From Modicisalibacter coralii (GTDB taxonomy: Bacteria > Pseudomonadota > Gammaproteobacteria > Pseudomonadales > Halomonadaceae), in contig NZ_QWBW01000018.1 in NCBI RefSeq assembly GCF_004117855.1, forward strand, positions 1 to 39,624: DNA of 39,624 nt. Reading direction: 5' to 3'. Of the stretch, positions 25,213 through 34,624 are shown piece by piece. How positions within the stretch are numbered: position 1 is the stretch's first letter; every line of letters starts with the position of its first letter. The position numbers and the translations under genes are program-made. The notes beneath the pieces are model-generated. The model saw nothing but the letters and a program-made list of their open reading frames with translations, was not told the DNA's origin and did no database searches.

Positions 25213-27336
25213 TCACGCCGGAACGCCGCGCCCCCGCCGTGCGCTCCATACGAGCACCGCGACGAAGATCGCCACCCCGACCAGATCGACGGCGAGCATA
25301 CCATGCGGCCAGAGCATCAGGGCGCCGATCGGGAACATCAGCAGGCGCAGCCACCAGGACAGCTCATGCTCCAGATAGCCCTCGAGGCCGGCGATGATCG
25401 CGTAGATGCCGAACAGCGCCAGGGCGAACACCTGCAGCATCTCCTCGGGGGTGCCGGTGATCAGCGGCGACCAGACGAACAGCAGCGGCACGATGTAGAG
25501 CCCCTTGGCGATCTTCCAGGCGGTCAGCCCGGTGCGCATCTGCGGCGTCTCGGCGATCGCCGCCGCGGCGAAGGCGGTCAGGCACACCGGCGGGGTGACG
25601 TTGGAGTCCTGCGACAGCCAGAAGATCACCATGTGCGCGGCGACCAGCGACATGGTCAAGAAGTGCGGCGACAGCGCCTGCTCGTAGAGCTGGCTGGAGA
25701 AGGTATCGGGCACCTTGTCGAGCAGCGCCTTGGCATCGGCCGGACTCATCGGCGCCGACAGCGCCTGCAGTTGATCGGGGGCGGCGAGCATGAAGATCGA
25801 CTTGGCCTGCTGCGGCAGGTCGCCGGCGACGATCAGATCGACCAGTTGGGCATGCGCCATCAGGTTGTAGAGCGCCGGCGCCGAGAGCGTCGCCAGCACG
25901 ATGTACGAGGCGGTGACCGGCAGCCCCATGCCCAGGATCAGCGAGGCGATGGCGACCAGCACGATGGTCACCAGCAGGCTGCCGCCCGCCCAGTCGGTGA
26001 TCATCAGCGAGAAGGTGTTGCCGATGCCGGTGGTCGAGACCACGTTGACGATCAGCCCCACGGTGATCAGCAGGATCGCCGTGGTGATCATGTTGCGGGT
26101 GCCCTGGACCAGCGCCTCGACGATCAGCCTCGGGGTCATCGGCTGCTTGGACAGCCAGGAAGCGACGACCACCGAGACGATGGCGATGCCCGCCGCATAG
26201 GTCGGCGTGAAGCCGTAGATCAGCGCCCACACCAGCACGATCAGCGGCAGCAGATAGTGCCAGCCGTTCTTGAGCACCGTGCCGATCTTCGGCGCGTCGG
26301 GGTCGTCGAGCTGCTGGGCGTTGCTGCGCTTGGCCTCGATGCGCACGAACATCGCCACCGACAGGAAATAGAGCAGCGCCGGCAGCGCGGCGACGCCGAT
26401 GATGGTCAGATACGACACCTGAGTGTAGGAGGCCATGATGAAGGCCCCGGCGCCCATCACCGGCGGCATCAGTTGCCCGCCGGTGGACGCCGACGCCTCG
26501 ACGCCCGCGGCGAAGCGCGCCGGGAAGCCGGCCTTGCGCATCAGCGGGATGGTGATCACCCCGGTCGACACGGTGTTGGCCACCGCCGAGCCCGATACCG
26601 AGCCCATCAGCCCCGAGGAGAACACCGCCACGAACCCCGGGCCGCCGATGAAGCGCCCGGCCGCGCAGCGGGCCAGCTCGATGATGAACTCCCCGGCGCC
26701 GGACTTGACCAGGAAGGCGCCGAAGAGGATGAACATGAACACGTACGACCAGGAGATGCGGGCGATCGAGCCCAGCATGCCCTCGCCGCCGATGTAGCTG
26801 CGAAACAGCACCGTCTCCCAGCTCAGGCCGGGAAAGTTGAACACCCCGCCGACGTACTTGCCCCACCAGGCCACGTAGGTCAGCGCGATCAGGCACAGCA
26901 CCGGGATGAACCAGCCGGTGGTACGCCGGGCGAACTCGAGGATCAGCCCCACGGCGAGAATCGACACCACCCAGTCGCTGGTGACGAAGGTCACGCCCCG
27001 GTCGTAGAGGGCATCCTCGAAGGCCATCAGGTACAGCGCGCAGCCGATCGCGGCGACCGCCAGCAGCACGTCGACGGCGAAGATCGCGCGGCGGGCGCCG
27101 GCCTGACGCGGCCGGGCCAATGGCACCGACAGCGCGCACAGCGCGCCGAACAGGCCGAAGTGCATGGCGCTGGTCCACAGCGTGGAGAGCGTCGAGAAGG
27201 TATTGAAGTACAGATGCACCAGGGCGATGAGGATGGCGAAGGCGAACAGGAAGCGCCCCAGCCAGGGGTGCTGGAGGCGTTCGTCGGCCTCCTGGGCATC
27301 CTCGTCGCGGATCGAATCGAGTGTTGGGTCGCTCAC
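25213..27336 (-). CDS. TRAP transporter fused permease (TAXI type, DctQ-DctM fusion)
   Basis: A 707-residue inner-membrane protein. Residues 30-170 are a four-helix small-subunit-like part; the rest is the large DctM-like domain with GSVSGSAVANTVSTGVITIPLMRKAGF, GGQLMPPVMGAGAFIMASYTQVSYL and ILGMGLPVTASYIVLA, signatures of the 4TM/12TM fusions that serve TAXI binding proteins. It would import the ligand using a Na+ or H+ gradient. The start is GTG at 27336 with GGAG six bases upstream; the longer frame to 27402 would run through a hairpin and is rejected. The binding-protein gene lies 135 bp upstream, separated by two strong stem-loops. Confidence 0.93.
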   Translation of the reverse strand: MSDPTLDSIRDEDAQEADERLQHPWLGRFLFAFAILIALVHLYFNTFSTLSTLWTSAMHFGLFGALCALSVPLARPRQAGARRAIFAVDVLLAVAAIGCALYLMAFEDALYDRGVTFVTSDWVVSILAVGLILEFARRTTGWFIPVLCLIALTYVAWWGKYVGGVFNFPGLSWETVLFRSYIGGEGMLGSIARISWSYVFMFILFGAFLVKSGAGEFIIELARCAAGRFIGGPGFVAVFSSGLMGSVSGSAVANTVSTGVITIPLMRKAGFPARFAAGVEASASTGGQLMPPVMGAGAFIMASYTQVSYLTIIGVAALPALLYFLSVAMFVRIEAKRSNAQQLDDPDAPKIGTVLKNGWHYLLPLIVLVWALIYGFTPTYAAGIAIVSVVVASWLSKQPMTPRLIVEALVQGTRNMITTAILLITVGLIVNVVSTTGIGNTFSLMITDWAGGSLLVTIVLVAIASLILGMGLPVTASYIVLATLSAPALYNLMAHAQLVDLIVAGDLPQQAKSIFMLAAPDQLQALSAPMSPADAKALLDKVPDTFSSQLYEQALSPHFLTMSLVAAHMVIFWLSQDSNVTPPVCLTAFAAAAIAETPQMRTGLTAWKIAKGLYIVPLLFVWSPLITGTPEEMLQVFALALFGIYAIIAGLEGYLEHELSWWLRLLMFPIGALMLWPHGMLAVDLVGVAIFVAVLVWSARRGRGVPA

Positions 27337-27382
27337 GGCGATCTCCTGAAGAGCGGCGTGCGTCAGATCATGACAGGGGAAG

Positions 27383-27413
27383 CGAAAGGCGCCACGAGCC
27401 ATGGCGCCTTTCG
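27383..27413 (-). promoter_or_regulatory. Intercistronic stem-loop 1 in the TAXI-TRAP operon
   Basis: CGAAAGGCGCCA (27383-27394) pairs perfectly with TGGCGCCTTTCG (27402-27413) around a seven-base loop. On the minus-strand transcript it lies just before the permease gene. With only CTTCCCC after it, it is a poor terminator; partial termination or mRNA protection of the binding-protein message are both possible. Confidence 0.55.
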
Positions 27414-27416
27414 GCG

Positions 27417-27456
27417 GAGGTACCTTTCCGGCCAGGTTGACCGGGAAGGTAACCTC
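27417..27456 (-). promoter_or_regulatory. Intercistronic stem-loop 2 in the TAXI-TRAP operon
   Basis: GAGGTACCTTTCCGG (27417-27431) pairs with CCGGGAAGGTAACCTC (27441-27456) with one bulge and one mismatch. It starts 16 bp after the binding-protein stop and is directly followed by stem-loop 1. Such 3' structures after binding-protein genes commonly keep that message more abundant than the permease message. Confidence 0.5.
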
Positions 27457-27471
27457 GTGACGTACCGGTGC

Positions 27472-28506
27472 TTATTCGGCGCCGTCCGCTTTCGGCATCA
27501 GCCGATCGGGGATCTCGATGCCCTGCTCCTCGAAGTAGCGGGCCGCGCCGGGATGCAGCGGCATCGGCAGGCCGGCGATCGCCTTCTCGATGGCCATCGC
27601 CTTGGTCGCCGGGTGGATGTTCTGCAGAAACGGCAGGTTCTCGTACATGGTCTTGGTGATCGCGTAGACGTCGTCGGCCGGGACGTCGGCGCGCACCGCC
27701 AGGATGTTGGGCTGGGCGATGGTATGGATCACCTCGTCCTGATTGGGATAGGTGCCCGCCGGAATGTCATAGGGCGTCCACAGCTCGAACTCGCTGTTGA
27801 CCTTCGCGAGCTGCTCGGCATTGAAGTCGAGCGTGGTGATGTCGCCGCCGACGTTGGCGTAGGCGCGGGTCACCGCCGAGGCCGGCACCCCGGCGGGGAT
27901 GTTCATGCCCTGGATGGTGCCGTTCTGCAGGGCGTCGGCGCTCGGCCCGTAACCCAGATAGGCGATGTCCATCTTGTCCGGCTCGATGCCCAGTTGGCCG
28001 AGAATGTAGCGGCCCGAACCCTCGGTGCCCGAGTTGCGCGCGCCGATCGAGAACGCCTTGCCGTAAAGGTTGGTCATGTCGTCGATGGTGCCGGAGTCGA
28101 CGATCGCGTCCTTGACCACGAAGTGCTCGACGTTCTGCCACAGCATCGACACGCTGCGCAGGTTCTTGTAGGCCTTGGGTACCGGCCCGGTGCCCTTCCA
28201 GGCATAGGCGCCGTAGAGCCCCTGCAGGATGCCGAACTGCGCCTCGTCGGCATCCATCAGCTTGAGGTTCTCGCCGGAACCGGCGGAACTGATCGCCGAG
28301 ACCGAGATCCCGGTCTTGGGCTCGAGCTTGACCTTGACCAGCGTCGACAGCGCCACCCCCACCGGGTAGTAGGTGCCGCCGGTGGTGGCGGTGCCCATGA
28401 TGTAGTGGTGTGACCCGTCCTGGGCCAGGGCGGAAGAGGCCGAGACGCCCAGCGCCGCGGCGGTGGCCAGGCCGATGGCCGACTTGAGGAACTGACGCTT
28501 GTGCAT
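27472..28506 (-). CDS. TAXI-family TRAP transporter substrate-binding protein
   Basis: A 344-residue periplasmic protein. The signal peptide (residues 1-28, cleavage near ALA-QDG) begins MHKRQFLKSA, close to a Tat-type motif but with Lys-Arg, so Sec or Tat export is open. The TAXI signature follows: YIMGTATTGGTYYPVGVALSTLV, SSAGSGENLKLM, FSIGARNSGTEGSG and PAGVPASAVTRAYA. TAXI proteins bind acidic compounds such as glutamate or 2-oxoglutarate; the ligand here is unknown. The ATG at 28506 follows AAGGAGAAA. A sigma54 promoter and three dyads lie upstream, implying regulated, activator-dependent expression. Confidence 0.94.
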   Translation of the reverse strand: MHKRQFLKSAIGLATAAALGVSASSALAQDGSHHYIMGTATTGGTYYPVGVALSTLVKVKLEPKTGISVSAISSAGSGENLKLMDADEAQFGILQGLYGAYAWKGTGPVPKAYKNLRSVSMLWQNVEHFVVKDAIVDSGTIDDMTNLYGKAFSIGARNSGTEGSGRYILGQLGIEPDKMDIAYLGYGPSADALQNGTIQGMNIPAGVPASAVTRAYANVGGDITTLDFNAEQLAKVNSEFELWTPYDIPAGTYPNQDEVIHTIAQPNILAVRADVPADDVYAITKTMYENLPFLQNIHPATKAMAIEKAIAGLPMPLHPGAARYFEEQGIEIPDRLMPKADGAE

Positions 28507-28559
28507 GCCGTTTCTCCTTGTGGGAATTGGCGGTTATTGTGGTGAGGCCCACAAGACGT

Positions 28560-28576
28560 AGCAAAGCCCTTGCCAG
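28560..28576 (-). promoter_or_regulatory. Sigma54 (-24/-12) promoter of the TAXI-TRAP operon
   Basis: CTGGCAAGGGCTTTGCT on the minus strand fits the sigma54 consensus YTGGCAC-N5-TTGCW except for one base. The invariant GG (28574-28573) and GC (28562-28561) have exactly ten bases between them. Transcription would start near 28549, giving a leader of about 43 bases with AAGGAG before the ATG at 28506. Sigma54 promoters need an AAA+ activator, consistent with the upstream dyads. Confidence 0.75.
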
Positions 28577-28592
28577 TTGGCGAAAATGCTTT

Positions 28593-28612
28593 TCCGACAA
28601 TTACTTGCCGAT
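28593..28612. promoter_or_regulatory. Dyad 1 upstream of the sigma54 promoter (weaker copy)
   Basis: TCCGAC-N8-GCCGAT, matching the other two dyads in length and in one perfect half-site; the other half-site differs at two bases (TCCGAC for ATCGGC). The centre is about 54 bp upstream of the predicted start of transcription. Confidence 0.45.
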
Positions 28613-28637
28613 CTCGCCGCAGCAACTCGCCCCCGCT

Positions 28638-28657
28638 ATCGGCAGAAAATGGCCGAT
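28638..28657. promoter_or_regulatory. Dyad 2 upstream of the sigma54 promoter
   Basis: ATCGGC-AGAAAATG-GCCGAT, a perfect inverted repeat with 6-bp arms and an 8-bp A+T-rich spacer. The arms extend by three more bases with one mismatch. The centre is about 98 bp upstream of the predicted transcription start, the usual place for a sigma54 activator site. Confidence 0.65.
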
Positions 28658-28670
28658 GGCGAGCCCAGCG

Positions 28671-28690
28671 ATCGGCCAATTCTTGCCGAT
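28671..28690. promoter_or_regulatory. Dyad 3 upstream of the sigma54 promoter
   Basis: ATCGGC-CAATTCTT-GCCGAT, a second perfect copy of the same dyad, 33 bp from dyad 2. The centre is about 131 bp upstream of the predicted transcription start. Confidence 0.65.
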
Positions 28691-28708
28691 CCTCGTGCCG
28701 CCACGGCC

Positions 28709-28859
28709 CCTCAGAGGGGGTCTACAAATTCGTCGAGCGAAGGCAAGACAAGGCAAAATCGGATGAAAAAGCGGAGTTTACATGGGCTAAATGAGCATTT
28801 TGAGGCCGATTTTAACGCTGTATTGCCGAGCGCAGGCATTTTGTAAACTCCCTCTCAGG
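28709..28859 (-). repeat. Intergenic palindromic repeat, copy C (inverted orientation)
   Basis: On the minus strand it reads GCGCTCGGCAATACAGCG, TTAAAATCGG, CAAAATGCTCATTTA, a TTTA/TAAA centre, CTCCGCTTTTTC and TTTTGCCTTGTCTTGCC, in the same order as copies A and B. The outer 20 bases at 28709-28728 and 28840-28859 are inverted copies at 17 positions. It reaches to within 10 bp of the HIT gene start and so contributes its leader and ribosome-binding site surroundings. Confidence 0.75.
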
Positions 28860-28869
28860 AGACACCGCC

Positions 28870-29292
28870 ATGACCGACTTCTCCCTGCACCAGCGCCTCG
28901 CCGCCGACACCCACTTGATGGTCGACCTGCCGCTGTGTCAGGTCCGGCTGATGGACGACATGCGTTTCGCCTGGCTGATTCTGGTGCCGCGTCGCGACGC
29001 CGTCGTCGAAGTCGACGACCTGAGCGAGGCCGAGCAGGACCGGCTGTGGCACGAGGCCACCCGGCTGGGCGCGGCGCTCAAGGCCGAACTCGATGGTGAC
29101 AAGCTCAATCTGGCGACACTCGGCAACCAGGTGGCGCAGCTGCACTTCCACGTGATCGTGCGGCGCCGTGACGATGCCGCCTGGCCCGGCCCGGTATGGG
29201 GGGTAGGCACGCCCGAGCCCTACCCGGCCCGGGCGGTGGAGGCGTGGCGGGCACGCATCGAACGTCTCGCCGCGCCGCTGATGGCGGGTTGA
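28870..29292 (+). CDS. HIT-family hydrolase
   Basis: A 140-residue protein of the histidine triad superfamily. LATLGNQVAQLHFHVIVRRRDD carries the triad region as Q-x-H-x-H-V/I, in which the first His of HxHxH is Gln; WPGPVWGVG is the usual C-terminal mark of this proteobacterial HIT subgroup. HIT proteins cleave or transfer nucleotides linked to phosphate or other groups; the substrate here is not known. The ATG at 28870 follows AGGAGA. Immediately upstream lies palindromic repeat C, and the divergent TAXI-TRAP operon is beyond that. Confidence 0.9.
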   Translation: MTDFSLHQRLAADTHLMVDLPLCQVRLMDDMRFAWLILVPRRDAVVEVDDLSEAEQDRLWHEATRLGAALKAELDGDKLNLATLGNQVAQLHFHVIVRRRDDAAWPGPVWGVGTPEPYPARAVEAWRARIERLAAPLMAG

Positions 29293-29298
29293 GGGAAA

Positions 29299-29449
29299 TC
29301 AGGCGCCGGGCGGCAACCCCTGCTTGGCGAGCACCGCCTCGACGGCCTCCGCGATATCGCCACTCCCTCGTCGAGATCAGTGGCATGTGGCGCGCGAAAC
29401 CACCCGAGTCGACGAGCCACGGGGTGCCGAGCCCGGCGCGAGGTGGGGT
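29299..29449 (-). pseudogene. Possible C-terminal remnant of an unidentified gene
   Basis: The minus strand can be read as TPWLVDSGGFARHMPLIS in one frame and, after a shift near 29370, as GSGDIAEAVEAVLAKQGLPP up to a stop at 29299-29301. Both pieces look protein-like, have the codon usage of the region, and fill an otherwise empty 157-bp gap. I cannot name a family, and a chance reading is possible. Confidence 0.22.
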
Positions 29450-30910
29450 TCAGCGGCCGGGAACGCCGCCCACGCAGTAGTACTTGGTCTCGAGATATTC
29501 CTGCATGCCGGCATCGGCGCCCTCGCGCCCCAGCCCCGACTGCTTGACGCCGCCGAACGGCACCTGGGGGCCGGTGATGTCCATGGTATTGATACCGACC
29601 ATGCCGACCTCCAGCCGGCGCATGAACTTGCGGATGCGCGCGTCGCGATGGGTATAGACGTAGGCGGCGAGGCCGAAGAGGGTATCGTTGGCGGCCGCGA
29701 TCACCGCATCGTCGTCATCGAAGGCGCAGATCGGCGCCACCGGCGCGAACGACTCCTCGCCGGCCACGCGCATCTCGGCGGTGAAGTCGGCGACCACGGT
29801 GGGCATGAAGAAGCGCGGCCCCGGCGCCTCGCGCTGGTCGCGACCGAGGATTCGCGCGCCCTTGTCGCGGGCCTCGTCGACCAGCGAGCGGGCCTTGTCG
29901 ACGGCGTCGCGGTTGATCAGCGGGCCGATGGCGTTGTTCTCGTCGAAGCCGTTGCCTACCGCCATGGCGTTCATGCGCGCGGTGAAGCGCTCGACGAAGT
30001 CCTCATACAGCGAGCGGTGCACGTAGAGCCGATTGGCCGCCACACAGTCCTGGCCGCTGGTCTGGAACTTGGCGGCGATGGCGCCCTCGACTGCCTCGTC
30101 GAGGTCGGCATCGTCACAGACGATGAACGGCGCGTTGCCGCCGAGCTCCATGGCATTGCGCTTGACCGTGTCGGCGCTCTGGCGCAACAGCGAACGCCCC
30201 ACCTGGGTGGAGCCCGTGAACGACAGCGCCCGGACCCGGTCGTCGGCGCAGACCCGCTCGGCGAAACGCTTGCCGCTGCCGGTGACCACGTTGAACTCGC
30301 CGCGTGTGAAGCCGGCGCGCTCGGCGAGCACGGCCAGCGCCAGCGCCGAGAACGGCGTCTGGGTCGCGGGGTTGACCAGCGTCGTGCAGCCCGCCGCCAG
30401 GGCGGCACCGACCTTGCGGGTGATCATCGCCAGGGGGAAGTTCCAGGGGGTGATCACCGCGGCGACCCCGACCGGCTCCTGCACGGTACCCAGCGAGACA
30501 TCGGGCTTGTCGGCGGGAATCGTCTCGCCGTCGGCACGGCGTGCCTGCTCGGCGAACCAGCGCAGGAAGCTGGCCGCGTAGTCGACTTCACCGCGCGCCT
30601 CGGCCAGCGGCTTGCCCTGCTCCCAGGTCATCAGCCGCGCCAGCGCCTCGCGATGCTCGGTCATGCCTCGATACCAGGCGAGCAGCCTGTCGGCGCGTTC
30701 CAGCGCCGAGGTGTCGCGCCATTCGGCGAAGGCGCCCAGCGCGGCGTCGATCGCCGAGTCGATGTTCGCCGCCGACAGGTCGGGCACCTGGCCGATTGTC
30801 TGCTCGGTGGCCGGGTCGTCGACCGCCTGACGCGCGTCATCGTCGGCGGTGATCCAGTCACCGCCGACGAAGGCGCGTTCACGCAGCAAGGTCTTGGGAT
30901 CATTCGTCAT
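29450..30910 (-). CDS. gabD: NAD(P)-dependent aldehyde dehydrogenase, succinate-semialdehyde type
   Basis: A 486-residue cytosolic dehydrogenase closest in pattern to GabD (succinate semialdehyde to succinate). Present are TPWNFP (N157), MELGGNAP (E255), GQDCVAANR (nucleophile C289), and the closing PFGGVKQSGLGREG. Unusually, the cofactor-binding Lys of VLKPASQTP is replaced: LVNPATQTP has Asn180, and GQDC stands for GQTC. The start at 30910 follows GGAGG with seven-base spacing; the longer frame from 30961 is rejected. No GABA transaminase is adjacent, so the substrate is uncertain and the symbol reflects similarity only. Confidence 0.85.
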   Translation of the reverse strand: MTNDPKTLLRERAFVGGDWITADDDARQAVDDPATEQTIGQVPDLSAANIDSAIDAALGAFAEWRDTSALERADRLLAWYRGMTEHREALARLMTWEQGKPLAEARGEVDYAASFLRWFAEQARRADGETIPADKPDVSLGTVQEPVGVAAVITPWNFPLAMITRKVGAALAAGCTTLVNPATQTPFSALALAVLAERAGFTRGEFNVVTGSGKRFAERVCADDRVRALSFTGSTQVGRSLLRQSADTVKRNAMELGGNAPFIVCDDADLDEAVEGAIAAKFQTSGQDCVAANRLYVHRSLYEDFVERFTARMNAMAVGNGFDENNAIGPLINRDAVDKARSLVDEARDKGARILGRDQREAPGPRFFMPTVVADFTAEMRVAGEESFAPVAPICAFDDDDAVIAAANDTLFGLAAYVYTHRDARIRKFMRRLEVGMVGINTMDITGPQVPFGGVKQSGLGREGADAGMQEYLETKYYCVGGVPGR

Positions 30911-31060
30911 TGCCGTTCCTCCCTGAAGCCAATGAAAAGTGCCATCGGCGGGGGCCGGCATGCCGGAACCAGCAAGGTGTGAGCACAGGATCCATCGAGG
31001 ATCGGCGATGAGCTATCCCTGGTCGCCCGGCATCGCCCCTCGTCGTGGCGAGGTACCCGG

Positions 31061-31089
31061 AGTATAGGTGCCGCCGCCAGGACCCCCAA
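31061..31089 (-). promoter_or_regulatory. Possible sigma70 promoter of the aldehyde dehydrogenase gene
   Basis: On the minus strand TTGGGG (31089-31084) and TATACT (31066-31061) are 17 bases apart. The -10 matches five of six positions, the -35 only three. It would give a leader of about 140 bases, within which lies a 12-bp palindrome, CCGGCATGCCGG (30955-30966). Confidence 0.35.
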
Positions 31090-31100
31090 ACCGGCGTTTT

Positions 31101-32452
<1,352 letters not shown>

Positions 32453-32456
<4 letters not shown>

Positions 32457-34267
32457 GTCAGGGATTCCTCGCGGTCCCGCCGGGCCGGCACCTGGCGAGC
32501 CCGGGGCAGTTCGACGCTGAACGCCGCCCCGCCGCCGAGCGACGCGGGGCGATTCTCGGCACGGATGCGGCCCTCGAGATCCTGAACGATGCCGAAGGCG
32601 ATGAACAGCCCCAGCCCCAGGCCGTCGCCGACCGCCTTGGTGGTGAAGAAGGGATCGAACAGGTGCTCGAGCACGTCCTCGTCGATGCCCGGTCCGTTGT
32701 CGGCGATTTCCAGGGTCACCCGGCTCTCGCCTTGCGACACGCTCACCGTCAGGCGCGGCGCCTCGATCTCGCGCAACGCATCGAGGGCATTGCGCAACAG
32801 ATTGGTCAGCAGTTGCTCGACGCGCACCGTATCACCGGCGACGAGCAGGCTTCCGGCAGCGGCGTGCTCGGGCAGTTGCACGTCCAGCGCCACGCCCTGA
32901 CGCGCCAGGCGCTCCTCGAGCAGGTCGAGGACGAAATCGAGCCGCGCGGCCAGGTCGACCGGCTCGCGCGCGCCGCCCTTGCGAGCGAACAGCTTGAGCT
33001 GGCGAATCAGGGTGGCGAGTCGCTCGGAGAGCCCCTGGATGCGCCGGAAATTGTCGCTCGCCGCCTCATCCCGGCCCCGTTCGAGCAACCGCGCCCCGCT
33101 CGCCGCGTAGGTGCGGATGCCGGCCAGCGGCTGGTTGAGTTCGTGGGCGATGCCCGCCGCCATGGTGCCCAGCGCCGCCAGCTTGCCGGCCTGGACCAGC
33201 TCGGCCTGGGCCGATTCCAGCTCGCGGGTACGCGCCGCGACACGGCTCTCCAGGCGCTCGTTGGCCTCGCGCATGATCCGCGCCTCGCGCTCGCGCAGCC
33301 ACAACCGCTGCTGGCGCTCGCGCAACCACAGGCCCAGCAGCAGCAGGGCCAGGCACACCGCCCCGGCGAGCAGCACCGCGTTGCGGGCACTCACGTAGAG
33401 CGGACGCACCGGCACCAGGTAATGCATCCGCCAGCCCAGGGTGTCGAGCGCCCTGGCGGTGGTGAAGAAGCGCTCGCCGAGCGCCCCCGACTCGACCCAC
33501 AGCGAGCCGTCGTTCAAGCGCTCGCCCAGCGGGGCGAGCGCGGCCCCCTGAAACTGACGCTGGGCGCGCACCTCACCGAGCGCCGCCGCATCCAGCCGGC
33601 CCAGACGGCGAAAGCGCCACTCGGGACGACTGGACAGGATCACCACACCGTTGGCATCGGTGAGCAGCACCTTCTCCCCGGCCTCGCGCCAGTCGGCCTG
33701 CAGCGACTCCAGCGACACCTTGATCGCCAGCACGCCGCCGATCGTGGCATCCTCCGCCGAGGCCGTGCGCACCGGCGCCGAGACGAAATAGCCGGGCCGC
33801 CCGGTGGTGCTGCCGACGGCGAAGAACTCCCCCTGACCGCCCTCGATGGCGGCGCGAAAGTAGGGCCGGTACTCGTAGCGATGGCCGATGAAGCTGGCCG
33901 GCGTGGCATGGTTGCTGGCCGCCAGGGTCAGCCCCCGGCGGTCCATCAGGTAGATCGCCTCGGCCCCCGAACGCTCGGCGACCCGCTCGAGATGGCGGTT
34001 GACCCGGCGAATCACCGCGGGGCGATCCGCCAGGGCGCCGCGCACCAGCGGCTGGCGGGCGAGCAGGTCGGGCAGATAGGTGAACCGTTCCAGCGCCCCG
34101 TCGAGACTGCTGGTGTAGAGCGCCAGGCGCGCCTCGGCGTGGCGCCGCGACTCGCGCAGGGCATTGTCGAACTGCCAGTGCCACACCCACCACAACACGG
34201 CGGCGATCAGGACGGCGCCCGAGGCGATCAGCAGACGGCGCAGGCGCCGACGGCGTATCGGCCCCAC
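32453..34267 (-). CDS. dctB: Sensor histidine kinase, DctB type
   Basis: A 604-residue membrane kinase. A helix at residues 12-32 and another at 297-315 border a periplasmic double-Cache/PDC sensor (landmarks YLMDRRGLTLAASN, SFIGHRYEYRPYF, GYFVSAPV), as in DctB. Then come a coiled linker, the H-box AAGIAHELNQPL (H375), N-box LLRNALDAL, and G-boxes DNGPGID and GDGLGLGL. It would sense an extracellular ligand, classically C4-dicarboxylates, and phosphorylate DctD. The GTG start at 34267 abuts the stop of the upstream lipoprotein gene, and the stop overlaps dctD, so all four genes of this cluster are translationally linked. Confidence 0.92.
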
Positions 34268-34624
34268 TCAGGACGCCCCGAGGCGCGCGCGGATCTCGTC
34301 GAGCAGGGTAGCGAAGCGCTGCGGCTCGATCCCGCGACCGGACTGGCGCCCGGACAGCGCCAGCCACGTGCCCCTGGCCGCCGAACGGGCCTCCAGGGTC
34401 AGCACATAGCCGGACCGCGCGGCGAGTACCGCATCGACCCGGCCCAGCTCGGCATCGGCCAGACGGATCACGAAACCGTGATCGACCAGCACCGCGATCC
34501 CCGCCTCGAGCGCCGGACGCATCTCGGCCGGGACCACCAGGCTGCGGGTCTCCGGTGTCGGCGCGACGCTGGCGCAACCGCCGAGCAACAACGTCAGCGC
34601 CAACGCTCCCCACAGGCGTTTCAT
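34268..34624 (-). CDS. Small lipoprotein upstream of dctB
   Basis: A 118-residue lipoprotein: MKRLWGALALTLLLGGC with Cys17 as lipidation site. The mature domain includes GFVIRLADAELGRVDAVLA, which resembles GFTIRSTDLELGVVGAE in the gene just upstream, suggesting a shared small alpha/beta fold. I do not recognise the family. It starts with ATGA overlap on the upstream lipoprotein stop and ends directly before the GTG of dctB, so it is probably made together with the kinase, perhaps as an accessory envelope component. Confidence 0.75.
   Translation of the reverse strand: MKRLWGALALTLLLGGCASVAPTPETRSLVVPAEMRPALEAGIAVLVDHGFVIRLADAELGRVDAVLAARSGYVLTLEARSAARGTWLALSGRQSGRGIEPQRFATLLDEIRARLGAS

Noticed and set aside
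25303-28413. Open plus-strand frame of over 1000 codons
   Set aside because: It lies antisense to the TRAP permease and binding-protein genes, is rich in Arg, Gln, His and Gly, and has no domain pattern. It is the usual mirror frame of GC-rich genes.
30911-31100. A second sigma54 promoter before the aldehyde dehydrogenase gene
   Set aside because: TGGCAC and TTGGCT are present but the GG-GC spacing is 12 instead of 10, and only single ATCGGC half-sites occur without the dyad.
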